Origin: CAZFUY01 sp964522445
GTDB taxonomy: Bacteria; Pseudomonadota; Gammaproteobacteria; SZUA-229
Assembly: GCA_964522445.1 (NCBI GenBank)
Contig: CAZFUY010000092.1
Coordinates: 1-11,961, forward strand
DNA length: 11,961 nt
Direction: 5' to 3'
Below, one piece after another: positions 1 to 6,583 of the stretch (position 1 is its first letter; each line of letters opens with the position of its first letter). The translations under genes and the position numbers were made by a program. Below the pieces are notes generated by a model. The model was not told where the DNA came from and made no database searches. It worked only from the letters and a program-made list of their open reading frames with translations.

Positions 1-31
1 GGGCGTTCACAAGTAAGCGAACGTTTAGTTT

Positions 32-63
32 AAAAAAGCCCCCGCCTGTCGGGGGTTTTTTTT
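32..63 (+). terminator. Rho-independent terminator of the upstream gene
   Basis: A perfect 6-bp GC stem, CCCCCG (39-44) and CGGGGG (50-55), with a 5-base loop (CCTGT), is followed by an 8-base T run (56-63). An A run (32-37) precedes it, so it could work in both directions. It sits directly after a TAA (31-33) that closes a frame open from base 1 (last residues GRSQVSERLV). It therefore probably ends a plus-strand gene outside the window and separates that gene from cbbQ. Confidence 0.9.
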
Positions 64-77
64 CACAGCAAATTGCC

Positions 78-86
78 TGTGATAAT
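78..86 (+). promoter_or_regulatory. Possible extended -10 promoter element before cbbQ
   Basis: TGTGATAAT matches the extended -10 form (TGn followed by a TATAAT-like hexamer) and lies about 87 bases before the cbbQ start, just after the upstream terminator. No good -35 hexamer is visible at 16-18 bases upstream, which is only the terminator T run. An imperfect CACAG/CTGTG inverted repeat overlaps it (64-81). This is suggestive only. Confidence 0.25.
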
Positions 87-172
87 TTTAAAAACAAAAG
101 ATTTTTCACCACAGAGGACTCTGAATTAATCAGTCTTCTTTGCTGAAAAATTTTGTCAAAAAGGTATTAACA

Positions 173-982
173 ATGACTGACATAGATATAGAACAATACA
201 AAATAACCAAAGAACCTTTTTATGAAATACAGGATGATGAAGTGGTTTTATATGAAGCCGCTTACTCTGCGCGTTTACCTGTAATGATAAAAGGGCCAAC
301 CGGTTGTGGTAAGTCACGCTTTATTGAACACATGGCGTGGAAACTGGGGCGACCTCTTATTACAGTTGCCTGTAATGAAGATATGACCGCTTCAGATTTA
401 GTGGGGCGTTATTTACTGGATGCAAATGGTACTCGCTGGTTAGATGGTCCCTTAACCATCGCCGCACGTATTGGCGCTATTTGTTATCTGGATGAAATTG
501 TAGAAGCTCGTCAGGATACCACTGTTGTTATCCATCCCCTTACAGACCACCGTCGTCAGTTACCTTTAGATAAGAAAGGAGAACTGGTGGATGCGCATGA
601 AGATTTTCAGCTGGTTATTTCTTATAACCCTGGCTATCAAAGTTTAATGAAAGATTTAAAACAATCGACCAAACAACGTTTTAGTGCGCTGGATTTTGAT
701 TACCCAGATTCAAAAACAGAAGCCTCAATTGTTGTTAAAGAAGCCGGCACAGACGAAGACACAGCAACTAAATTAGTGAAGATTGCACATGCGGCACGCA
801 ACCTGAAAGGTCACGGCCTGGATGAAGGCATTTCGACTCGTCTACTGGTTTACGCCGCAAATTTAATGAACAAAGGCATTGAAGCTAAAGCGGCCTGCCG
901 CATGGCACTGGTTCGCCCCATTACAGACGATGCAGATATTCGTAGCACTTTAGATCATGCTATTGATAGTATTTTTGGTTAA
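173..982 (+). CDS. cbbQ: CbbQ, AAA+ ATPase of the RuBisCO activase CbbQO (CbbQ/NirQ/NorQ family)
   Basis: MoxR-type AAA+ ATPase of 269 residues, the usual CbbQ length. In characterised systems CbbQ forms a hexamer that, with CbbO, uses ATP to remove inhibitory sugar phosphates from RuBisCO in the cytoplasm. Visible motifs: Walker A GPTGCGKS (41-48), Walker B ICYLDE (103-108), sensor-1 Asn in SYNPGYQ (N152), and a likely arginine finger in STKQRF (R169). Stretches such as ACNEDMTASDLVGR and the C-terminal PITDDADIR look more like CbbQ than NorQ, but the two subfamilies are close and I could not run an alignment. I chose ATG 173 over the in-frame ATG at 140 because AAGG (162-165 region) is well spaced before it and it restores the family N-terminus. 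cbbO follows after 83 bases. No nitric oxide reductase or RuBisCO gene is in view. Confidence 0.85.
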   Translation: MTDIDIEQYKITKEPFYEIQDDEVVLYEAAYSARLPVMIKGPTGCGKSRFIEHMAWKLGRPLITVACNEDMTASDLVGRYLLDANGTRWLDGPLTIAARIGAICYLDEIVEARQDTTVVIHPLTDHRRQLPLDKKGELVDAHEDFQLVISYNPGYQSLMKDLKQSTKQRFSALDFDYPDSKTEASIVVKEAGTDEDTATKLVKIAHAARNLKGHGLDEGISTRLLVYAANLMNKGIEAKAACRMALVRPITDDADIRSTLDHAIDSIFG

Positions 983-1010
983 AAAATAACAGAGTTAACC
1001 ACAGGAAATA

Positions 1011-1053
1011 CAGAGGGCAGAGAAAAGAATTTCTGGTTACTGTGCGCCCTGTG
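1011..1053 (+). repeat. Hairpin in the cbbQ-cbbO spacer
   Basis: CAGAGGGC (1011-1018) pairs with GCCCTGTG (1046-1053) at 7 of 8 positions. An inner 5-bp stem, AGAAA (1021-1025) with TTTCT (1030-1034), lies within the loop. The left arm belongs to a CCACAGAG-like sequence seen in other spacers here. There is no T run, so it is unlikely to be a terminator; it could be an RNA-stabilising hairpin or a decayed repeat. Confidence 0.45.
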
Positions 1054-1065
1054 ATTTAAAAAACT

Positions 1066-3315
1066 ATGACAACAGAATATCCGCAATACCGTGAAAAACT
1101 CAAATGCAGCTTCGAACAGATCGAAGAATGTTTTGATGACTATATTCAGGATGCACTGCGCAATTTAAGCAATAAAGGCGTAGAAGATTACCTGTCTGGT
1201 GCATCACTTATCTGCATGATTGGCCGTGGCTGGGAACCAGTATCCATTTATCTGGAAGAAATGCCCGAGATGGCTCATCGTTTAGGCGAACCCATTCTGG
1301 AAATTATTTCCAAATGTGTGTGGGATATGTCACGCACGCCCAACGGCAAAGCCATCCCCCCCTTTATGCAATGCCTGCCCGAAGCATCTCGTCGACTGGG
1401 CACGCTGGAACAGATGCAGCATTTTCTCAATATTCTTTTCGATATGATGGAGACCACAACAACATCTGTTCATGGCCACCACAAAACGCATTCCAGTCAG
1501 GGGTTTCTTGTTTTATTAGATCAGATACCCTATCTGTTAAACCAGCTATCACTAGAAGGCTTAAAAAACTGGATTGAATACGGCACACGCAATTACAACA
1601 ATCACCCCGAGCGCCAGAAAGATTATTTCAGCTTACAGTCTGCTGACAGTAAAGCCATGTTACAGCGTGAACGCCATGGCACTTTATATATGGACAATGA
1701 GCGCCAGCTGGATATGTATTTACGTGGCATGTGGGAAGATGAATCTTACTTTGTGCCTTATTCACTCGGCTTCGATGAGCTAAGAAAACCCATCCCATAC
1801 TACGATCATCTGGGCATTCGTGTACCCGATGTTTACGATGAATTAAATGGCGTATCTGGAATTGATCGCTACCGCATCACCATTGCACATATCGCCGCTC
1901 ACCGTAGATGGACAACGGCCATCATCGCGGATAATTTTAGCCCTTACCAGCGCATCGCTATCGAACATCTGGAAGATTCACGCGTTGAATATTTAATGCT
2001 AAAAGAATATCCCGGCATGCGTAAGCATTTGCTGGCTTTGCATCCCGCACCTGTAGAAGGCGATTGCAATACCGAAAAAGAGTCCTGCATCCGTCATCGT
2101 CTGGCGATGTTATCTCGAGCCATTCTGGATGAGAACCATGGTTATAAAAATGAATATATTTTAGATTTTGTAAAACAGTTTTATAAAGCGGTTGAGGATG
2201 ATGGCAGCAGCACAAAAGTTATGGCTGATATGGCTATTTTATTTGTCGCTCGCACCCGCCTGCAAAGCGATCAATTGCCTAAAGTTCGTTTTGAAAATAC
2301 CGAAGTCGATTACCGTGATGACAACCGTCACATGTGGATGTTTATTGAAGAAGGCGATGAAGAAGAAGCCTTTGAAGACAACCGCGATGTTGAGCCAGAA
2401 GAACTGGACAGCGATGGCCTGCCCCCTCGCCATTATCCAGAATGGGATTATGCCACCCATACATTTAAACCAGACTGGGTAAGTTTATATGAATCAGTAC
2501 ACCCATCCAGTAATGCTGCCGATATTGATGCCATACTGGATAAACACAAAGCACTGGCCAAGCAGCTAAAACAAATTCTGGACATGCTCAAACCACAACA
2601 GCTTGTACGTGTACGCTATCAGGAAGAAGGCAGCGAACTGGATTTAGATATTGCCATTCGCTCACTGATAGATTACAAATGTGGCGCACAACCAGACCCT
2701 CGCATAAACATGAGCCACAAACATGATGGCCGCGATATTGCTGTTATGTTACTGGTTGATTTATCTGCATCACTCAATGATGTTGCCGAAGGCTCTGACC
2801 AGAGCATTTTACAACTCAGTCAGGAAGCCGTATCATTATTAGCCTGGACTATCGAACAACTGGGCGATAAATACGCTATTGCAGGCTTTCATTCTGATAC
2901 TCGGCATAATGTTCGCTACTACCATATTAAAGGCTATAGCGAAAAATTTGATGACACGGTAAAAGGGCGGCTAGCTGCTATGGATGCAGGCTATTCGACT
3001 CGCATGGGCGCAGCGATTCGCCATGCATCTCATTATCTGGAAGCGCAGAAGGCAGATAAAAAATTACTGCTTATTCTTACCGATGGTGAACCTGCTGATA
3101 TTGATGTTGATGACGACCAGTATTTAATCAGTGACACAAAAAGAGCCGTAGATGAAGTTTCATCCAAAGGCATGTACAGTTACTGTATTAGCCTGGATAA
3201 AAAAGCGGATGAATACATACAGGATATTTTTGGCCCAGGTGGCTACACCGTTATAGATAATATAGAAAAATTACCTGAGAAGTTACCATTGCTATTTACA
3301 GCTTTAACATCATAA
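1066..3315 (+). CDS. cbbO: CbbO, VWA-domain adaptor of the CbbQO RuBisCO activase (CbbO/NorD family)
   Basis: 749 residues, in the range expected for CbbO. The C-terminal third is a von Willebrand A domain with a complete MIDAS metal site: DLSAS (D565, S567, S569), the Thr of GYSTRMG (T645) and the Asp of LTDGEP (D673). In known CbbQO complexes this domain helps CbbO dock onto RuBisCO while the CbbQ hexamer supplies ATPase power. The N-terminal ~400 residues are mostly helical with a conserved-looking HIAAHRRWT stretch (275-283). A very acidic linker (about 427-446) precedes the VWA domain. No signal peptide or membrane segment is seen. A TAA lies six bases before ATG 1066, so no earlier start is possible. 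There is no clear Shine-Dalgarno sequence, which is odd for the second gene of a pair. NorD is the alternative name; the pairing with a CbbQ-like ATPase favours CbbO. Confidence 0.82.
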   Translation: MTTEYPQYREKLKCSFEQIEECFDDYIQDALRNLSNKGVEDYLSGASLICMIGRGWEPVSIYLEEMPEMAHRLGEPILEIISKCVWDMSRTPNGKAIPPFMQCLPEASRRLGTLEQMQHFLNILFDMMETTTTSVHGHHKTHSSQGFLVLLDQIPYLLNQLSLEGLKNWIEYGTRNYNNHPERQKDYFSLQSADSKAMLQRERHGTLYMDNERQLDMYLRGMWEDESYFVPYSLGFDELRKPIPYYDHLGIRVPDVYDELNGVSGIDRYRITIAHIAAHRRWTTAIIADNFSPYQRIAIEHLEDSRVEYLMLKEYPGMRKHLLALHPAPVEGDCNTEKESCIRHRLAMLSRAILDENHGYKNEYILDFVKQFYKAVEDDGSSTKVMADMAILFVARTRLQSDQLPKVRFENTEVDYRDDNRHMWMFIEEGDEEEAFEDNRDVEPEELDSDGLPPRHYPEWDYATHTFKPDWVSLYESVHPSSNAADIDAILDKHKALAKQLKQILDMLKPQQLVRVRYQEEGSELDLDIAIRSLIDYKCGAQPDPRINMSHKHDGRDIAVMLLVDLSASLNDVAEGSDQSILQLSQEAVSLLAWTIEQLGDKYAIAGFHSDTRHNVRYYHIKGYSEKFDDTVKGRLAAMDAGYSTRMGAAIRHASHYLEAQKADKKLLLILTDGEPADIDVDDDQYLISDTKRAVDEVSSKGMYSYCISLDKKADEYIQDIFGPGGYTVIDNIEKLPEKLPLLFTALTS

Positions 3316-3323
3316 AAAGAAAT

Positions 3324-3338
3324 TCACCACGGAGACAG
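3324..3338 (+). promoter_or_regulatory. Ribosome binding site inside a dispersed CACCACGGAGAC motif
   Basis: The 24-base gap between cbbO and the glutaredoxin gene contains TTCACCACGGAGACAG. Its GGAG (3331-3334) lies 5 bases before ATG 3340 and is the only Shine-Dalgarno candidate. The same motif, or its variants, appears in three other spacers of the window, so the ribosome site seems to be supplied by repeat sequence. Confidence 0.6.
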
Positions 3339-3339
3339 T

Positions 3340-3714
3340 ATGTTCTTAAAACTTCTACGCAATGGCCTTGGTCAACTGGTTATTTTTATTGATTTTATTA
3401 CTCGCCCTAAAAAAACCATCCGCAGCGAAGAAGAACAGACACGAATCAATAAAGAAACTCAAAATCTATCTTTATATCAATTTCATGCCTGCCCTTTCTG
3501 TGTAAAAACACGGCGCACAATTCGACAGCTAAATTTAAATATTGAATACCGTGATGCAAAAAATAATTTAGCATACAGAAACGAACTGGAAACGGAAGGC
3601 GGGGAAATAAAAGTACCGTGCCTGCGCATAGAAGAAAATGGTAATATTAAATGGATGTATGAATCAGACAGCATCATTGAATATCTAAATAAAAGATTTA
3701 ATAATGCAGCATAG
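3340..3714 (+). CDS. Glutaredoxin-like thiol oxidoreductase (GST N-terminal fold) with a hydrophobic N-terminal extension
   Basis: 124 residues. A thioredoxin-fold glutaredoxin/GST-N domain covers about residues 43-120. It has a dithiol active site CPFC (51-54), the cis-Pro of KVPCL (P93), and the glutathione-binding-type ESDSIIEYL (108-116) seen in GST N-terminal domains. It probably reduces disulfides or glutathione mixed disulfides, but the substrate is unknown. The first ~22 residues (LLRNGLGQLVIFIDFITRP) are hydrophobic or amphipathic and could anchor it at the inner membrane; a charged linker (24-42) follows. From memory, similar proteins with this extension are widespread in Gammaproteobacteria. 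The gene lies 24 bases after cbbO and 55 before the acyl-CoA ligase gene, so cotranscription is likely. A link to CbbQO function is only conjecture. Confidence 0.8.
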   Translation: MFLKLLRNGLGQLVIFIDFITRPKKTIRSEEEQTRINKETQNLSLYQFHACPFCVKTRRTIRQLNLNIEYRDAKNNLAYRNELETEGGEIKVPCLRIEENGNIKWMYESDSIIEYLNKRFNNAA

Positions 3715-3721
3715 CGAATCA

Positions 3722-3738
3722 GCCCTGAAATAAAGGGC
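3722..3738 (+). other. Small intergenic hairpin
   Basis: GCCCT (3722-3726) pairs with AGGGC (3734-3738) around a 7-base loop, just after the glutaredoxin stop codon. It lacks a T run, so at most it is a weak attenuator or RNA-processing hairpin. Confidence 0.3.
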
Positions 3739-3769
3739 ATACAAAACACATCAGAGCGGAGACAGGAAT

Positions 3770-5437
3770 ATGTCAAAAGAATGGCTCGCCAGTTACCCAG
3801 AAGGAACGCCCGCAGAAGCGGACATAACAGCTTATACATCATTAGTCGAAGTGTTTGAGCAAAGCTGCAATAAATATAGCGATAAACCCGCTTTCTGCAA
3901 CTTCGGTAAAACAATCAACTACAGTGAACTGGATCAGTTAAGCAAAGATCTGGCTGCTTTCCTGCAACAAAAGCTGGGCATGAAAAAGGGCGACAAAATC
4001 GCCATAATGATGCCCAACCTTTTACAAAATCCCATTTCTATATTTGCAGCACTACGTGCTGGCCTTATCGTTGTTAATACCAACCCCTTATACACTGCCG
4101 ACGAATTAAGTCATCAACTTAATGATTCCGCTGCTACAACTATTATTATTTTAGAAAACTTCGCCCATGTACTGGAAAAAGTTATTGATAAAACGCCTGT
4201 AAAAAATATCATTATCACTCGTATGGCAGATATGATTTCTTTTCCAAAATCTTTCATTATTAATGCCGTAGTAAAACATATTAAAAAGATGGTTCCAGAT
4301 TTTAATATAGCAGACAGTATCAGTTTCAAACAGGCACTTTCTACGGGCAATCAATGTCCGTTCACACACACAGAAATAACACTGGAAGACATTGCCTTTT
4401 TACAATACACCGGCGGCACTACAGGCATTGCCAAAGGTGCAATTCTGACTCATGGAAATATGGTTGCCAACCTGCAACAAATATCACCCTGGATCGAGCC
4501 CACTACAAAAAAAGGTGAAGAAATAATTATCACAGCACTGCCGCTGTATCATATTTTTTCTTTACTGGCTAACTGCATGTTCTTTATGAAAATCGGTGCA
4601 TTGAATTATCTCATCACCAACCCAAGAGACATGAAAGGCTTTGTAAAAGAATTGAAAGGCGTTCGCTTTACAGCCATTACAGGTGTAAACACTTTATTTA
4701 ATGGCCTGCTCAATACCGAAGGTTTTTCAGACATTGATTTTTCAGCATTGAAGTTAACATTAGGCGGCGGCATGGCCGTTCAGAAAACTGTTGCTGAACG
4801 CTGGAAAAAAGTAACAGGCCAACCATTACTGGAAGCTTACGGTTTAACAGAAACATCTCCGGCAGTTTGTGTCAGCCCAACATACCAGACAACTTACAAT
4901 GGAAAGATAGGCCTGCCCTTACCTTCTACCGATGTTTCTATACAAAATGATAAAAATGAATTATTAGCCACGGGTGAATCTGGTGAAATCTGTGTTCGTG
5001 GCCCACAGGTCACACAGGGATATTATAATCGCCCCGATGAAACCGCCAAAGTATTTGATAAAGATGGATGGTTTCATACTGGCGACATAGGTTTTATGGA
5101 TGAGAAAGGTTATTTTGAAATTGTAGATCGCAAAAAAGATATGATTCTGGTTTCAGGATTTAATGTTTACCCGAATGAAGTTGAAGCCGTTATTGCTTCA
5201 CATCCTGACGTTCAGGAAGTGGGTGTTATTGGTATACCTGATGATGAATCAGGCGAGAGTGTCATGGCAGTTATTGTCAGCAATAATAAAAGCTTAACAC
5301 TTGATGATATTCGTAACCATTGTGAAAAACACTTAACACGTTATAAATTACCCAGGCGTGTAGAATTTGTTGATGAAGTACCGAAAACAAATGTTGGTAA
5401 AATTTTACGCAGAAAATTGCGTGAACAGTTTGTTTAG
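3770..5437 (+). CDS. fadD: Long-chain-fatty-acid--CoA ligase (FadD-type)
   Basis: 555-residue ANL-superfamily adenylating enzyme, full length for FadD. It converts a fatty acid, ATP and CoA to acyl-CoA at the cytoplasmic face of the inner membrane, feeding beta-oxidation or lipid synthesis. Visible motifs: P-loop YTGGTTGIAKG (213-223), YGLTETSP (357-364), WFHTGD (434-439), the FACS-type DRKKDMILVSGFNVYPNEVE (453-472), and the C-terminal catalytic Lys in NVGKILRR (K544). The N-terminus EWLASYPEGTPAEAD resembles FadD rather than short- or medium-chain ligases. ATG 3770 has GGAG at 3758-3761 (8-base spacing). It is the last gene of the plus-strand run and is followed by a repeat-rich spacer. Chain-length preference cannot be read from the sequence. 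Confidence 0.9.
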   Translation: MSKEWLASYPEGTPAEADITAYTSLVEVFEQSCNKYSDKPAFCNFGKTINYSELDQLSKDLAAFLQQKLGMKKGDKIAIMMPNLLQNPISIFAALRAGLIVVNTNPLYTADELSHQLNDSAATTIIILENFAHVLEKVIDKTPVKNIIITRMADMISFPKSFIINAVVKHIKKMVPDFNIADSISFKQALSTGNQCPFTHTEITLEDIAFLQYTGGTTGIAKGAILTHGNMVANLQQISPWIEPTTKKGEEIIITALPLYHIFSLLANCMFFMKIGALNYLITNPRDMKGFVKELKGVRFTAITGVNTLFNGLLNTEGFSDIDFSALKLTLGGGMAVQKTVAERWKKVTGQPLLEAYGLTETSPAVCVSPTYQTTYNGKIGLPLPSTDVSIQNDKNELLATGESGEICVRGPQVTQGYYNRPDETAKVFDKDGWFHTGDIGFMDEKGYFEIVDRKKDMILVSGFNVYPNEVEAVIASHPDVQEVGVIGIPDDESGESVMAVIVSNNKSLTLDDIRNHCEKHLTRYKLPRRVEFVDEVPKTNVGKILRRKLREQFV

Positions 5438-5458
5438 AAAATTGAACCTGATTTGCTC

Positions 5459-5491
5459 GGGGTCAGACTTCGCTTTTTAAGCTCTGGCCCC
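5459..5491. repeat. GGGGTCAGA/TCTGGCCCC hairpin repeat
   Basis: The left arm GGGGTCAGACTT (5459-5470) pairs with AAGCTCTGGCCCC (5479-5491), with one G-T pair and one bulge. No T run follows the stem. The GGGGTCAGA...CTCTGACCCC pattern is, from memory, common in gammaproteobacterial intergenic repeats, some of them associated with REP/RAYT transposases. It lies 22 bases after the fadD stop codon. Confidence 0.6.
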
Positions 5492-5542
5492 CTCGAAGTG
5501 ACGCGGTAAATTTACTTCGTACAGCTATAGTGGTATCACAAC

Positions 5543-5576
5543 GGGGACAGAGCGCCAAAAAGCGGCGGTCTTTCCC
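5543..5576. repeat. GGGGACAG...TTTCCCC hairpin repeat
   Basis: The arms at 5543-5556 and 5563-5576 are complementary at 12 of 14 positions around a 6-base loop. It is similar in style to the hairpin at 5459-5491 (GGGG(T/A)CAGA start) but a separate element about 50 bases away. Confidence 0.5.
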
Positions 5577-5626
5577 CAGGCAAAATAACGGCAAGCTGCT
5601 TTCTACTGGTTCAGGTAAAATTATTT

Positions 5627-5651
5627 GATCGCGGCTAAAGCCGTTCCTACA
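5627..5651. repeat. REP-like palindrome
   Basis: GATCGCGGCTAAAGCCG followed by TTCCTACAA contains the perfect stem CGGCT (5632-5636) / AGCCG (5639-5643). The reverse strand reads GTAGGAACGGCTTTAGCCG, matching the widespread gammaproteobacterial REP pattern GTAGGAGCGGCTTYAGCCGCGA as I remember it. Confidence 0.6.
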
Positions 5652-5674
5652 ATAAACAATAAAACGTGCTTTAA

Positions 5675-5698
5675 TTTTCTCTGCGTCTCCGCGTCAAA
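5675..5698 (-). repeat. Fragment of the dispersed CACGGAGACGCAGAG motif
   Basis: On the minus strand this reads GACGCGGAGACGCAGAGAAA. It matches a GC(G/A)GAGAC-CAGAGA pattern whose variants occur at 107-118 (TTCACCACAGAG), 998-1026 (ACCACAGG...CAGAGGGCAGAGAAAA) and 3324-3338 (TTCACCACGGAGACA). It lies downstream of the amidotransferase gene. Confidence 0.45.
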
Positions 5699-5711
5699 TC
5701 TTTTGATTTTA

Positions 5712-6419
5712 TCAACTACTTATATCTTTCAACCAGGCTTCCATAAACACATTTCCATAAACATCCATTTCATACGCATACTTTTTAGTATCTTCACGTA
5801 ACTGTTCAACAGATACGCCTTCTGATTGCTCAATTTCCAGAGCATGACCAATAAACCAGCGTTCCATACCATGTGGAGTTACTTCGGGATGAAACTGCAA
5901 AGCCAGACATTTTTTCTTCCAGGAAAACGCCTGGTTACTTACTGCATCCGTTGATGCAAGATGAACAGCTCCTTCTGGAATATCAAAGGTATCACCATGC
6001 CAGTGCAATACAGGCGTAAATTCTTTTGACAAATGTTTTAATGCTGATTGCTGGCCTTCATTAGTTAACTGTAACTCTTTCCAGCCAATTTCTTTTTGTG
6101 GTCCGGGATAGACTTCTGCACCCAATGCACGAGCCATTAACTGTGCGCCTAAACATATACCTAATGTTGGCAGATCAGATTTTAATCGCGTTCTTAGTAT
6201 TTCTATTTCATCCATTATAAAAGGATAATTAGCTTCATCATTAGCACTAATGGGCGCGCCTAATACAATAAGTAAATTAGGCACTAAAGGCTCTATCCAT
6301 GTTAACTCATCCATTCCCGCTTCCAGATAACGCACCTGATAACCGGCACTGATAAGTGTTCTCTCAAACAAACCCAAATCTTCGAATGCCAGATGGCGAA
6401 TAACTAATGCAATTTTCAA
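5712..6419 (-). CDS. Class I glutamine amidotransferase (GMP synthase-like GATase domain)
   Basis: 235 residues forming a stand-alone triad glutamine amidotransferase. The nucleophile elbow GICLGAQ carries C89, and the catalytic His-Glu pair is in QFHPEVTP (H177, E179). ARALGAEVYPGP and the LHWHGDTFDIP stretch are typical of the GuaA-like amidotransferases usually annotated only as glutamine amidotransferase or GMP synthase-like. It should hydrolyse glutamine or a gamma-glutamyl compound; the acceptor is unknown and no synthetase domain is fused. It is not GuaA itself, because the ATP-pyrophosphatase and dimerisation domains are absent. The start codon is TTG, preceded by AGGGA about 7 bases upstream. 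No in-frame ATG or GTG exists before the upstream stop, and the ATG in the leader is out of frame. Confidence 0.85.
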   Translation of the reverse strand: MKIALVIRHLAFEDLGLFERTLISAGYQVRYLEAGMDELTWIEPLVPNLLIVLGAPISANDEANYPFIMDEIEILRTRLKSDLPTLGICLGAQLMARALGAEVYPGPQKEIGWKELQLTNEGQQSALKHLSKEFTPVLHWHGDTFDIPEGAVHLASTDAVSNQAFSWKKKCLALQFHPEVTPHGMERWFIGHALEIEQSEGVSVEQLREDTKKYAYEMDVYGNVFMEAWLKDISS

Positions 6420-6458
6420 AATGGCATCCCTAAATGATTTAAAGAGGCACTATGATAA

Positions 6459-6508
6459 TTTAGCTTTAAATTATTTACTAGAGACCTCTGCTAATTATTT
6501 AAGCTAAA
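6459..6508. repeat. 50-bp imperfect palindrome upstream of the amidotransferase gene
   Basis: The outer arms TTTAGCTT (6459-6466) and AAGCTAAA (6501-6508) are perfectly complementary. The inner AT-rich arms match partly, and the centre is AGAG-AC-CTCT (6480-6489). The centre contains TAGAGACCTCTGC, nearly the same 13 bases as at 11907-11919. It overlaps the leader of the amidotransferase gene and abuts the porin terminator. It may be a regulatory palindrome or a decayed miniature inverted-repeat element. Confidence 0.45.
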
Positions 6509-6537
6509 AAAAAGCCCTGTATCAAAAGATACAGGGC
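6506..6537 (-). terminator. Rho-independent terminator of the porin gene
   Basis: A perfect 10-bp stem, GCCCTGTATC (6514-6523) with GATACAGGGC (6528-6537), has a 4-base loop. On the minus strand an 8-base T run follows (complement of 6506-6513). It starts 47 bases after the porin stop codon. Confidence 0.93.
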
Positions 6538-6583
6538 AATATGACCACACTTAAATTATTTTTATAATGCAGGTTTTAAGTTC

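Noticed and set aside
1..33. Possible 3' end of an upstream plus-strand gene (frame 1 reads GRSQVSERLV then TAA)
   Set aside because: Only ten codons are visible and no family can be recognised. It is mentioned with the terminator but not called as a gene.
140..172. Upstream ATG for cbbQ adding 11 residues
   Set aside because: The ATG at 173 has AAGG at good spacing and gives the usual CbbQ length and N-terminus.
1011..1053. Terminator between cbbQ and cbbO
   Set aside because: The hairpin is imperfect and no T run follows, so termination is unlikely.
173..3315. MoxR/VWA pair as part of a defence or ternary conflict system
   Set aside because: The ATPase closely resembles CbbQ/NorQ and the VWA protein has CbbO/NorD architecture. 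No effector, nuclease or other defence gene is nearby.
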